Positions 1 through 6,574 of a stretch of 9,426 nucleotides of DNA are shown piece by piece. The notes under the pieces are model-generated. The model saw only the letters and a list, made by a program, of their open reading frames with translations, was not told the origin of the DNA and searched no databases. Origin of the DNA: Lachnospiraceae bacterium (lineage in GTDB: Bacteria > Bacillota > Clostridia > Lachnospirales > Anaerotignaceae); assembly GCA_019422065.1 (NCBI GenBank), contig JAHZEA010000029.1:1-9426 (forward strand), in the 5' to 3' direction. A program made the translations under genes and the position numbers. The first letter of the stretch is position 1. Every line of letters starts with the position of its first letter.

Positions 1-525
1 AACGACCACCATAAACATAACAAGCGCGCCACAAAGACAATACCATGTTTCAAAACTTTTTTCTCCTAAATCAGGTATTTGTCTTTTTAAACCGATGCCT
101 AAACTGATAAAGAGCAGTTCCAAAAGTGAAACTACTATAGGCGCATGCTTAAATGTTATTCCGCAGGCTGTAAAAGAAGCTATAATAAGATAGGTATTAA
201 ATACTGTGTAAATTAAAGGAAAAATTTTGCCAAAACAAAACATGTTTTCTATTGCTGCTGCTTTTTCGCTTTTGCTGCGTATAATAAGTGCTATTCCTAG
301 GCAAAAAGTTATAACAGCGGCTATGTTTTTCAGTTGTGTTTGATTATATTGTGTTAAAAGGTAATTTGTTGTTATCTCGCCAGCTTTTGCCGATAGTATT
401 ATTAACCAGAAAAATATTACCCTAAGCAAAGAAAAATTTTTTATCCTTTCGTTTTTTATAACCATACCTGTGCCGAAAGCCATTACAGATAACAGAAGGG
501 ATAGTATTATTATTTTATAGAACAT
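1..525 (-). CDS. Partial multi-pass membrane protein, MntP/YtaF-like (3' end outside window)
   Basis: An open frame reads leftwards from an ATG at 525-523 through 175 codons without a stop and leaves the window at base 1. A GGAGG ribosome binding site at 536-532 supports the start. The protein is very hydrophobic, with about six membrane segments near residues 2-22, 34-50, 66-82, 100-123, 129-145 and 160-175. Its two-repeat layout and the second-half pattern (LLFISLGIGLKRQIPDLGEK) resemble the MntP/YtaF (DUF204) manganese-exporter family, whose members are about 180-200 residues, so most of the gene is probably here. The family's conserved S-x-D-A-F/L motifs appear as SVMAF (residues 13-17) and SFTAC (117-121), so both aspartates seem to be missing. 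The family assignment is by eye and tentative; that it is a real membrane-protein gene is well supported. It starts 78 bases after the ABC permease stop and may share that transcript. Confidence 0.72.
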   Translation of the reverse strand, partial: MFYKIIILSLLLSVMAFGTGMVIKNERIKNFSLLRVIFFWLIILSAKAGEITTNYLLTQYNQTQLKNIAAVITFCLGIALIIRSKSEKAAAIENMFCFGKIFPLIYTVFNTYLIIASFTACGITFKHAPIVVSLLELLFISLGIGLKRQIPDLGEKSFETWYCLCGALVMFMVVV

Positions 526-603
526 TTTCAGCCTCCGGTTTTTGTTCAGTTATATTTTATGAAGTTGTATGCTTTTTGTGTATGTCCAGTTAATATAAAC
601 TTT

Positions 604-1410
604 TTACAAACCCATTTTTTTGAGCAGAAATGACTCAAATATTTGTATGCCTTTATACATTAAAGCTGCAAGAAGGGCAAGTATAATAACGCTCATCATT
701 ACCCAGTCAAGTTTAAATACTTGGCTTCCGTATACTATTAAATAGCCAAGACCTTCTTTAGCGGCAAGGAATTCTCCTACAATAACACCTACAAATGAAA
801 GGCCTACATTAATTTTAAGCGCATCTATAATATATGGTGTAGCAGAAGGAAATACTACTTTAAAAAGAACATCTTTCTTGTTTCCGCCAAAAGAGCGCAC
901 AAGGCGTATATCGTCTTTATCAGCGTTATTAAAGCCGCCTAATACATTAATAATTGTTACTATTACAGAAGTAAGAAGGGCAACGGCTATTATAGCTTTC
1001 ATGTTGTTGCCCAGCCATACAATAATAATAGGTGCCAAAGCGGTTTTAGGCAGGCTGTTTAATACAACAAGATAAGGGTCGCAGACTTTATTAATAAAGC
1101 TGTTCCACCACAAAATAACAGCTGCTAATGTGCCCATAACGGTTCCTATGCCAAAGCCTACACATGTTTCAAATAAAGTTATGCCTATGTGCCTTAGCAG
1201 AGAGCCGTCTTTAAGCATATCTATGGCACAGACTATAATGCTGCTTGGTTTGCTGAATATAAATGGGTCTATAACACCTGTATCGGCAGCTATTTCCCAA
1301 ATAACGAAAAAGAGTATAAATATAGCTATTCTTGTAATTTTAACCGCTTGTTTAGTCCTATTTAGGCTTTTGATAAACATAATTTGTTCTTTAGAAGGAT
1401 TGTTGTTCAT
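604..1410 (-). CDS. ABC transporter permease, nitrate/sulfonate/taurine-type (SsuC/TauC/ThiX-like)
   Basis: This 268-residue inner-membrane permease belongs to the binding-protein-dependent transport family. A short basic N-terminus precedes a first membrane segment (about 27-43). Further segments lie near 78-100, 122-160, 203-216 and 237-252. The cytoplasmic EAA-type coupling loop is at about 172-195 (SFGGNKKDVLFKVVFPSATP), followed by the family-typical stretch VGVIVGEFLAAKEGLGYLI (208-226). The length matches SsuC/TauC-like proteins. The ATG at 1410-1408 overlaps the TGA of the upstream ATPase gene as ATGA and has a GGAG ribosome binding site (GGAGCTGG) just upstream, so the two genes are translationally coupled. 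The substrate cannot be told from the permease alone; sulfonates, taurine, nitrate, thiamine precursors and other small molecules are all handled by this group. No periplasmic/lipoprotein substrate-binding gene is encoded beside it. Confidence 0.93.
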   Translation of the reverse strand: MNNNPSKEQIMFIKSLNRTKQAVKITRIAIFILFFVIWEIAADTGVIDPFIFSKPSSIIVCAIDMLKDGSLLRHIGITLFETCVGFGIGTVMGTLAAVILWWNSFINKVCDPYLVVLNSLPKTALAPIIIVWLGNNMKAIIAVALLTSVIVTIINVLGGFNNADKDDIRLVRSFGGNKKDVLFKVVFPSATPYIIDALKINVGLSFVGVIVGEFLAAKEGLGYLIVYGSQVFKLDWVMMSVIILALLAALMYKGIQIFESFLLKKMGL

Positions 1411-2150
1411 TTGTCCAGCTCCTTCCAGATTTTATTAAAATATTCTCTGAATTCCGGAGCTTCACGGGCGCTTATACCGTTTTTAAAATTTTCCGGAAAC
1501 TCTATTTTAAACTCTGCTTTAAGACTTGCAGGCCGCTTTGAAAAAACAAGAACTCTGTCGGATAACGAAACAGCTTCGGAAATATCATGAGTTACAAGAA
1601 CTGCTGTTTTTTTCTCTTTTTTAATAATTTTGCTTATTTCGTCGGAAACTGTAAGGCGTGTTTGGTAATCAAGAGCCGAAAATGGCTCATCAAGGAGAAG
1701 TATGTCCGCCTGTGAAGCAAGTGTGCGTATAAGTGCTGCTCTTTGGCGCATACCGCCGCTTAATTCCGATGGTTTTTTAAATGCAAAATCTTCGAGGCCG
1801 TATTTTTTCAAAAGTTCATGGACTTTCTGCCTGTTTTCAGCTGTTAAATTCTTTTGAAGCTCAAGGCCAAGGCAGGCATTTGAAAAAACGCTTCTCCATT
1901 CAAAAAGGTGGTCTTTTTGCAGCATATAAGCGCTTTTTCTGTTTCCTTCGATTTTAACAGTGCCTTCGCTGGGAAGGCTTAAACCGGAAATAACAGAAAG
2001 AAGTGTGCTTTTGCCGCAGCCTGACGGCCCAACAATACTTAAAAATTCGCCGTCATAAATGTCAAAAGTTACATTGTCCAGAGCCTTTGTTTCACCCTTA
2101 GGACTGTGATATGACAGGCTTATATTTTTAAGGTGCGCTATAGCCTCCAT
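1407..2150 (-). CDS. ABC transporter ATP-binding protein, nitrate/sulfonate/taurine-type (SsuB/TauB-like)
   Basis: This 247-residue ATPase is the energising subunit for the adjacent permease and acts at the cytoplasmic face of the membrane. All nucleotide-binding motifs are intact: Walker A GPSGCGKS (41-48), Q-loop glutamine 78 in YMLQKDHLFEWR, signature LSGGMRQR (130-137), Walker B LLLDEP (151-156) and the switch histidine 188 in VTHD. The YMLQKDHLFEWR stretch is characteristic of the SsuB/TauB/NrtD/ThiZ branch. The length is normal. The start at 2150 has a GGAGGT ribosome binding site about nine bases upstream, and a TATAAT box lies a little further up, so this is likely the first gene of the operon. 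No TPP or other known riboswitch motif is visible upstream that would reveal the substrate. Confidence 0.95.
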   Translation of the reverse strand: MEAIAHLKNISLSYHSPKGETKALDNVTFDIYDGEFLSIVGPSGCGKSTLLSVISGLSLPSEGTVKIEGNRKSAYMLQKDHLFEWRSVFSNACLGLELQKNLTAENRQKVHELLKKYGLEDFAFKKPSELSGGMRQRAALIRTLASQADILLLDEPFSALDYQTRLTVSDEISKIIKKEKKTAVLVTHDISEAVSLSDRVLVFSKRPASLKAEFKIEFPENFKNGISAREAPEFREYFNKIWKELDK

Positions 2151-2179
2151 AATTTATAACCTCCGTTTGTTTTTACTCC

Positions 2180-2209
2180 ATTATATTTAAAAAACGTACT
2201 TTTTGTGAT
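2180..2209 (-). promoter_or_regulatory. Putative sigma-A promoter of the ABC transporter operon
   Basis: Read on the minus strand, a perfect TATAAT -10 box lies at 2185-2180, about 12 bases before the ribosome binding site of the ATPase gene. A weak -35-like ATCACA (four of six matches to TTGACA) lies at 2209-2204 with an 18-base spacer. The position is right for a short leader of roughly 20-25 bases. The surrounding DNA is very AT-rich, so chance -10 matches are common. Confidence 0.4.
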
Positions 2210-2370
2210 TGGATTTAAGTGTGAATGTTTTTGAGTTTGAGTCTACAGAAACATAGTTAATTGTACTGTTATAAACTTTTTATATGAAAATGCTATTATT
2301 AATAACACAAAATTTTAATACTTGTTATTCAAGAACAATTATATTTAATTGGCTTATTTAGTGCCTTTTT

Positions 2371-2399
2371 TTGGCAGAAACATATATTTTATACATTAT
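2371..2399 (+). promoter_or_regulatory. Candidate sigma-A promoter for gatCAB
   Basis: TTGGCA at 2371-2376 (five of six matches to the -35 consensus) is followed after 17 bases by CATTAT at 2394-2399 (four of six matches to the -10). It would give a leader of about 130 bases. A second, weaker pair is TTGATT at 2415-2420 with TATTGT at 2438-2443, also at 17 bases. Which one is used cannot be decided from sequence. Confidence 0.35.
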
Positions 2400-2483
2400 T
2401 TGGGTATTGATAAGTTGATTTTGAATGTAAGTTATGTTATTGTAATAAAATAGGTTTATTATGTAGTAAATTTTATAACAAAT

Positions 2484-2503
2484 AATAAACGGCATCCGTT
2501 ATT
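2484..2503 (+). other. Small hairpin in the gatCAB leader
   Basis: AACGG (2488-2492) pairs with CCGTT (2496-2500) around a three-base loop. The stem extends by three A/T pairs past a single bulged A. It is the most GC-rich element in an otherwise A/T leader and lies about 30 bases before the gatC start. It has no T-tract, so it is not a simple terminator. Its function is unknown and chance cannot be excluded. Confidence 0.3.
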
Positions 2504-2536
2504 TATATTTATACAAATATGAAAGGGGTACTTTAA

Positions 2537-2824
2537 ATGGTAATTGACGATAAAATGATTGATTACATTGGCGAGCTTGCTCGACTGAGGTTACAGGAAA
2601 ATGAGCGTGAAAGCGCCAAAAACGAGATGAACAAAATAATAGACTATATGGATACATTAAATAAAATAGACACTAACGGTATAGAGGCTATGAGCCATGC
2701 CTTTCCTGTTAAAAACGTATTTAGAAAAGACGAAGTTAAGCCTTCCATAAATAGGGAAGACCTACTTTTAAATGCGCCGGATAAGAGCGAAGAAGCATTT
2801 AAAGTTCCTAAAACTTTTGATTAA
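2537..2824 (+). CDS. gatC: Asp-tRNA(Asn)/Glu-tRNA(Gln) amidotransferase subunit C
   Basis: GatC is the small subunit that wraps around and stabilises the GatA-GatB interface of the tRNA-dependent amidotransferase. The 95-residue length is typical. Recognisable family features are the N-terminal helix with IGELARLRLQENE (residues 10-22), the central IDYMDTLNKIDT (35-46), the segment IEAMSHAFPVKNVFRKDEV (49-67), and the C-terminal LLLNAPDKSEEAFKVPKTF that contacts GatA. The ATG at 2537 has a GAAAGGGG ribosome binding site eight bases upstream. It is the first gene of gatCAB, with gatA 24 bases downstream. The operon order and strong similarity make this call secure. Confidence 0.97.
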   Translation: MVIDDKMIDYIGELARLRLQENERESAKNEMNKIIDYMDTLNKIDTNGIEAMSHAFPVKNVFRKDEVKPSINREDLLLNAPDKSEEAFKVPKTFD

Positions 2825-2848
2825 AATAAAACTATAGGAGGCCTTAAA

Positions 2849-4321
2849 ATGGATTTAAGCAAGCTTACAGCCTTAGAGGCTGGAAAACTTATAAAAAACA
2901 GAGAAATAAGCGTAACCGAAATTACTAAAGCGGCGCTTGACAACATAGATAAAACCGACAAAAACTATAAAGCTTTTGTTACTGTATGCCACGATGAAGC
3001 CCTTAAACAGGCAGAAGAAGTGCAGAAAAAAATAGATGACGGCACATTAACATCTCCTCTTGCCGGAGTGCCTATGGCTGTAAAAGACAATATGTGTACA
3101 AAAGGCATACTTACAACTGCATCATCTAAAATACTTACAGGATTTAAGCCGTTTTATAATGCAACAGCTGTTGAAAAGCTTGAAAAAGCTGGCGGAGTTC
3201 TTTTGGGTAAGCTTAACATGGACGAGTTTGCTATGGGAAGTACAACCGAAACTTCGTATTACGGCCCAACTTTTAACCCTTGGGGAGAAAACAGAGTTCC
3301 GGGCGGTTCTTCAGGCGGTTCAGCTGTTGCCGTAGCTACAGAGCAGGCTTATTATACACTTGGTTCTGATACAGGCGGTTCTATAAGACAGCCGTGTTCT
3401 TTCTGCGGTATAACAGGTATTAAACCAACATACGGTGCTGTATCAAGATATGGTCTTTTAGCTTATGCTTCATCCCTTGACCAGATAGGCCCTATGGGTA
3501 AAACAGTAGAGGATGTAGCTGAAGTTCTTTCAATTATCTCTGGCCATGACCCTAAAGACAGTACATCTTTCAATCAGGAACCGCTTAAATTTAATCTTGA
3601 AAACAACGTAAAGGGCAAAAAGATTGGTATTCCTGTTGAATATTTTGGAAAAGGCCTTGATGCCGATGTTAAAGCAAGAATTTTAGAGGCTGCTAAAAAA
3701 CTTGAGTCAATGGGTGCTGTTATTGAGGAATTTAATATGCCTGAATTGGAGTATGCTATTCCTACTTACTATATTATAGCCTGTGCTGAAGCAAGCTCCA
3801 ATCTTTCTAGATATGACGGCGTTAAATACGGATACTGCACACCTGAATTTGAGGACCTTACAGATTTATACTGCAAGTCAAGAAGTGAAGGCTTTGGTAT
3901 GGAAGTTAAACGCCGTATAATGATAGGTGCTTTTGTTCTTTCAAGCGGATATTATGATGCTTACTACAAAAAAGCCCTTCAGGTTAAGGCTATAATTAAA
4001 AATTCATTTGATAAAGCTTTTGAAAAATATGACGCTATTTTAAGCCCTACAGCTCCTACAACAGCTCTTAAGATGGGCGAAAATTTAAGTGATCCGTTAA
4101 AAATGTATCTTGGTGATATTTATACAGTTTCTGTAAACTTAGCTGGACTTCCTTCAATGGTTGTTCCTTGCGGATTTGACTCAAACGGTCTTCCTGTAGG
4201 TTTACAGCTTACTGGTAAGGCATTTAGTGAAAATACACTTATGAATATAGCTTATTCCTACCAGCAGGAAACGGATTTCCACTTGAAAAAACCTGTTTTA
4301 AAGAAAGAAATGGAGGCGTAA
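2849..4321 (+). CDS. gatA: Asp-tRNA(Asn)/Glu-tRNA(Gln) amidotransferase subunit A (glutamine amidohydrolase)
   Basis: GatA is the glutaminase subunit. It releases ammonia from glutamine and passes it through a channel to GatB for amidation of Glu-tRNA(Gln) or Asp-tRNA(Asn). It belongs to the amidase-signature family. The Lys-cisSer-Ser triad is present as Lys79 (AVKDN), Ser178 (DTGGSIR) and Ser154 (PGGSSGGS), the positions known from Staphylococcus aureus GatA. The 490-residue length is normal. An AGGAGG ribosome binding site (2836-2841) sits seven bases before the ATG. The end of the gene carries the ribosome binding site for gatB, three bases downstream. There are no truncations or lost catalytic residues. 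Confidence 0.98.
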   Translation: MDLSKLTALEAGKLIKNREISVTEITKAALDNIDKTDKNYKAFVTVCHDEALKQAEEVQKKIDDGTLTSPLAGVPMAVKDNMCTKGILTTASSKILTGFKPFYNATAVEKLEKAGGVLLGKLNMDEFAMGSTTETSYYGPTFNPWGENRVPGGSSGGSAVAVATEQAYYTLGSDTGGSIRQPCSFCGITGIKPTYGAVSRYGLLAYASSLDQIGPMGKTVEDVAEVLSIISGHDPKDSTSFNQEPLKFNLENNVKGKKIGIPVEYFGKGLDADVKARILEAAKKLESMGAVIEEFNMPELEYAIPTYYIIACAEASSNLSRYDGVKYGYCTPEFEDLTDLYCKSRSEGFGMEVKRRIMIGAFVLSSGYYDAYYKKALQVKAIIKNSFDKAFEKYDAILSPTAPTTALKMGENLSDPLKMYLGDIYTVSVNLAGLPSMVVPCGFDSNGLPVGLQLTGKAFSENTLMNIAYSYQQETDFHLKKPVLKKEMEA

Positions 4322-4324
4322 GGC

Positions 4325-5758
4325 ATGGAATTTTTAACAACTATGGGTTTGGAAGTTCATTGTGAGCTTTCTACTAAAACTAAAATATTTTGCTCATGCT
4401 CTACTGAGTTTGGCGGGGAGCCTAATACACATGTTTGTGAAGTATGTACCGGTATGCCGGGTTCACTGCCTGTTTTAAACGAACAGGTTGTAGAATATGC
4501 TATACGTACAGGCATTGCTACTAACTGCACAATAACACAATATAATAAATTCGATAGAAAGAATTATTTTTATCCTGACCTCCCGAAGGCTTATCAGGTT
4601 TCACAGCTTTATCTGCCTATTTGCCAGAATGGACATATTGATATAGAGGTAAACGGTGTTAAAAAGGCAATAAGAATTAAAGAAATACACATGGAAGAAG
4701 ACGCCGGAAAGCTTATCCATGACCCTTGGGAGGACTGCACACTGGTAGACTACAACAGATGCGGTGTTCCACTTTTGGAGATTGTATCCGAGCCGGATTT
4801 TGAAAGCGGAGAAGAAGTAATTGCTTATCTTACAAAGCTTAAATCAATATTACAGTACATCGGTGTTTCAGACTGTAAAATGGAGCAGGGTTCTTTAAGA
4901 GCCGATGTTAATATTTCTGTTCGTCCAGTTGGACAGAAAGAACTTGGCACAAGAACAGAAATGAAAAACATAAACTCATTTAAAGCCATTGCCAGAGCTA
5001 TTGAAGGGGAAAGACAGCGCCAGATAGATGTTATAGAAGACGGCGGAAAAGTTATACAGGAAACAAGAAGATGGGACGATACAAAGGGTATGTCTTATGC
5101 AATGCGTTCCAAAGAAAATGCTCAGGACTACAGATATTTCCCGGAACCAGACCTTGTACCTATTGAAATAAGTGATGAGTGGATAGAAAGAGTTAAAAAC
5201 TCACTTCCTGAACTTCCGGAAGAAAAGAAAGCAAGATATATTTCAGAATACAGCCTTCCTGAATATGATGTTGACATTATTACAGGTTCAAAATATCTTG
5301 TTAAGATTTTTGAGGGCGCACTTGAAGTATGCGGAGAGGCTAAAGAAGTTTCAAACTGGATAATGGGAGAAGTTTTAAGACTTGCTTCTGAAACATCTAC
5401 AGAGGTGGAAGACATAAAGTTCTCACCGGAAAACCTTGGTAAGCTTATAGTTTTAATTAAAAATAAAGTAATAAACAGAAATACTGCTAAAGAAGTATTT
5501 GAAAAGATGTTCAGCGAAAATGTTGACCCTGAACAGTATATAAAAGACAACGGTCTTGAAATGGTTAACGATGACGGAGCAGTTTTGGCCGTTGTTAAAT
5601 CTGTAATAGAGGCTAACCCAAAAGCCGTAGCTGAATTTAAAGGCGGAAGCGCTAAAGTAAAAGGCTTCTTTGTAGGCCAGTGTATGAAACAGCTTAAAGG
5701 CAAAGCAGACCCTGCAACAGTAAATAAAATAATAGCTGAAGAACTTGACAAACTTTAA
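4325..5758 (+). CDS. gatB: Asp-tRNA(Asn)/Glu-tRNA(Gln) amidotransferase subunit B
   Basis: GatB phosphorylates the side chain of the mischarged Glu or Asp on tRNA and amidates it with ammonia from GatA. It also binds the tRNA. The 477-residue protein has the N-terminal GLEVHCEL motif (8-15) and the zinc-site cysteines C23, C25, C38 and C41 (CxC and CxxC). It also has the kinase-site motif HMEEDAGKL (122-130) and LLEIVSEPD (150-158). The C-terminal YqeY-like tRNA-binding tail ends in GFFVGQCMKQLKGKADP. The GGAGG ribosome binding site (4312-4316) lies inside the end of gatA, indicating translational coupling. It is the last gene of the operon, with a strong terminator starting 10 bases after its stop. 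Neither gatD/gatE nor aminoacyl-tRNA synthetase genes adjoin it here. Confidence 0.98.
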   Translation: MEFLTTMGLEVHCELSTKTKIFCSCSTEFGGEPNTHVCEVCTGMPGSLPVLNEQVVEYAIRTGIATNCTITQYNKFDRKNYFYPDLPKAYQVSQLYLPICQNGHIDIEVNGVKKAIRIKEIHMEEDAGKLIHDPWEDCTLVDYNRCGVPLLEIVSEPDFESGEEVIAYLTKLKSILQYIGVSDCKMEQGSLRADVNISVRPVGQKELGTRTEMKNINSFKAIARAIEGERQRQIDVIEDGGKVIQETRRWDDTKGMSYAMRSKENAQDYRYFPEPDLVPIEISDEWIERVKNSLPELPEEKKARYISEYSLPEYDVDIITGSKYLVKIFEGALEVCGEAKEVSNWIMGEVLRLASETSTEVEDIKFSPENLGKLIVLIKNKVINRNTAKEVFEKMFSENVDPEQYIKDNGLEMVNDDGAVLAVVKSVIEANPKAVAEFKGGSAKVKGFFVGQCMKQLKGKADPATVNKIIAEELDKL

Positions 5759-5767
5759 TTATTTACA

Positions 5768-5797
5768 GCCATATCCAATGGGGTATGGCTTTTTTTT
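5768..5797 (+). terminator. Intrinsic terminator of gatCAB
   Basis: GCCATATCC (5768-5776) pairs with GGGTATGGC (5781-5789) as a nine-base stem with one T-G wobble and a four-base AATG loop. Eight Ts (5790-5797) follow directly. The position, 10 bases past the gatB stop, is ideal. Confidence 0.93.
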
Positions 5798-5835
5798 ATT
5801 TAAGGCAGTAAAGTTAATTATTTTATTGAGATAAT

Positions 5836-5851
5836 TGATATTAAAATATCA
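5836..5851. repeat. 16-bp palindrome upstream of the XRE promoter
   Basis: TGATATT (5836-5842) and AATATCA (5845-5851) are exact inverted copies around AA. The palindrome is 31 bases upstream of the -35 box of the XRE gene. It could be an operator or activator site, but A/T-only palindromes of this size occur by chance in such DNA. Confidence 0.35.
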
Positions 5852-5882
5852 GAAAATATATACAATAATATGTAAAATATAA

Positions 5883-5911
5883 TTGACATTTAGATTAATA
5901 TATATTATAAT
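5883..5911 (+). promoter_or_regulatory. Perfect consensus sigma-A promoter of the XRE/membrane-protein cassette
   Basis: TTGACA (5883-5888) and TATAAT (5906-5911) are exact consensus hexamers separated by exactly 17 bases. Transcription would start near 5918, giving a leader of only about 17 bases before the TTG start. Exact matches to both boxes with ideal spacing are rare, and such a strong promoter in front of a DNA-binding protein usually implies repression. Confidence 0.88.
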
Positions 5912-5921
5912 TTGTAATATA
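5901..5921. promoter_or_regulatory. Candidate autorepressor operator across the -10 box and start site
   Basis: TATATTA (5901-5907) and TAATATA (5915-5921) are exact inverted half-sites separated by seven bases. The dyad covers the -10 box and the predicted transcription start, where a dimeric XRE repressor would block RNA polymerase. Operator function is inferred from position and symmetry; low base complexity is a caveat. Confidence 0.4.
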
Positions 5922-5927
5922 AGGAGG
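5922..5927 (+). promoter_or_regulatory. Ribosome binding site that decides a TTG start
   Basis: A full-strength AGGAGG, in the context AAGGAGGTG, lies seven bases before TTG at 5935. No in-frame ATG or GTG is available at a useful distance, and the first in-frame ATG (5971) would cut into the helix-turn-helix domain. The site therefore fixes TTG as the start codon. Confidence 0.85.
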
Positions 5928-5934
5928 TGGTGGT

Positions 5935-6129
5935 TTGAAGAACCTCAAACTAAAGGCAGCCCGGGCCGCTATGGATTTATCACAGGAAGAACTGGCACAG
6001 AAAATTGGTGTTACAAGACAAACTATAGGAATGATAGAAGCAGGGAAGTATAACCCGACTTTGAACTTATGTATTGCTATATGCAAGGCTTTGAATAAAA
6101 CTTTAGACGAGCTTTTTTGGGAGGAATGA
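5935..6129 (+). CDS. Small XRE-family helix-turn-helix transcriptional regulator
   Basis: This 64-residue protein is essentially a single Cro/C1-type DNA-binding domain with no sensing or dimerisation extension. The helix-turn-helix is LSQEELAQKIGVTRQTIGMIEAGKYNPTL, split as the first helix near residues 16-24 and the recognition helix near 28-36 (TRQTIGMIE). The end, LDELFWEE, is typical of the short regulators that pair with membrane proteins in Firmicutes. It starts at TTG with a perfect AGGAGG site and is driven by an exact consensus promoter carrying a dyad over the -10 box, so autorepression is likely. The downstream membrane-protein gene begins two bases after its stop and has its ribosome binding site inside this gene, which indicates a coupled two-gene operon. 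The regulator's target and signal are unknown. Confidence 0.92.
   Translation: MKNLKLKAARAAMDLSQEELAQKIGVTRQTIGMIEAGKYNPTLNLCIAICKALNKTLDELFWEE
6119..6124 (+). promoter_or_regulatory. Ribosome binding site that decides the membrane-protein start
   Basis: GGGAGG lies inside the last codons of the XRE gene. It is seven bases from ATG 6132 but only one base from the in-frame ATG at 6126, and the in-frame TTG at 6117 lies upstream of it. ATG 6132 is therefore the best start. Confidence 0.8.
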
Positions 6130-6131
6130 TT

Positions 6132-6569
6132 ATGACTGATGAAAGAGTTAAAATAGGGTATGATAAGATAAGAAGTCAATTTATGCTTATTGTTTATTTT
6201 GCGGCTTTAGCTTCATTTATAATTAAAACCGCCATTTATGGAACCAATTTTGACAAAAGTTTGTTTGAATTTTTAGTGCTTGTTATTTTTCCAATATTTC
6301 AGGCGGTAAGAGCTCATCAGTTGGGAATAGCTGTGAAATTAGACAAAAATAAAGTAAGAAGCAGTTTTATAACTCTTTTTGTAGTATTTGCAGTGTTAAT
6401 AGTTTATGGCATATATAGAATTAAAAGTACAAATATGAATACCGAAGAAATTTTAGGAGTGGTTTCGTATTTGGTTGCATATATTGCGGTAGTTACGGTT
6501 ATAAGAATTTTATTTATTAAACATGAAAACAAGAGATTTGAAAATCTTGGAAAAAAATACGATGATTAA
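6132..6569 (+). CDS. Four-helix integral membrane protein of unknown function, paired with XRE regulator
   Basis: A 145-residue protein from the ATG at 6132, chosen because GGGAGG is seven bases upstream; ATG 6126 and TTG 6117 are less well placed. A hydrophilic N-terminus (MTDERVKIGYDKIRSQ) precedes four membrane segments at about residues 17-37, 44-59, 77-95 and 105-127. A basic loop (HQLGIAVKLDKNKVRSS) lies between segments two and three, and the C-terminus is charged (KHENKRFENLGKKYDD). No catalytic motif is visible. The architecture, with an upstream short XRE gene, matches a common but uncharacterised Firmicutes arrangement, so a function in stress sensing, membrane stress or anti-repressor control is only a guess. 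It is the last gene before a strong terminator, so the two genes form a self-contained unit. Confidence 0.88.
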   Translation: MTDERVKIGYDKIRSQFMLIVYFAALASFIIKTAIYGTNFDKSLFEFLVLVIFPIFQAVRAHQLGIAVKLDKNKVRSSFITLFVVFAVLIVYGIYRIKSTNMNTEEILGVVSYLVAYIAVVTVIRILFIKHENKRFENLGKKYDD

Positions 6570-6574
6570 CTGGA

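Larger units (their letters stand above)
2151..2536. other. 386-bp divergent intergenic region between the ABC operon and gatCAB
   Basis: No open frame with a ribosome binding site is seen on either strand. The left end holds the likely promoter for the leftward ABC operon. The middle and right hold candidate promoters and a leader for gatCAB, including TGCC-T7-GGCA at 2362-2376 and a small hairpin at 2484-2503. The region was read for T-box and TPP-riboswitch motifs and none were found. Confidence 0.6.

Noticed and set aside
878..1590. Three plus-strand open frames of 65-102 codons opposite the ABC genes
   Set aside because: They are antisense to intact ABC permease and ATPase genes and have no recognisable product.
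2362..2376. TGCC-T7-GGCA as a terminator
   Set aside because: The stem is only four base pairs and the Ts form the loop rather than a tail. It more likely contributes a -35 box by chance.
2151..2400. TPP or other riboswitch before the ABC operon (minus strand)
   Set aside because: Looked for because ThiXYZ-type transporters share this family, but the conserved TPP-riboswitch segments are absent and the likely leader is only about 20-25 bases.
2400..2536. T-box riboswitch upstream of gatCAB
   Set aside because: T-box leaders do occur before aminoacylation genes in Firmicutes, but no T-box core sequence and no terminator/antiterminator pair is visible.
5128..5751. 207-codon open frame antisense to gatB
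   Set aside because: It lies wholly inside gatB, whose protein is unmistakable. Its serine/leucine-rich translation has no recognisable domain, and it is a shadow of the gatB codon pattern.
6117..6131. Longer start (TTG 6117 or ATG 6126) for the four-helix membrane protein
   Set aside because: The GGGAGG ribosome binding site at 6119-6124 overlaps or nearly touches these codons, while ATG 6132 is at an ideal seven-base distance.
5895..6179. 94-codon minus-strand open frame over the XRE gene and promoter
   Set aside because: It is antisense to a clear helix-turn-helix gene and crosses its consensus promoter; there is no sign of coding.
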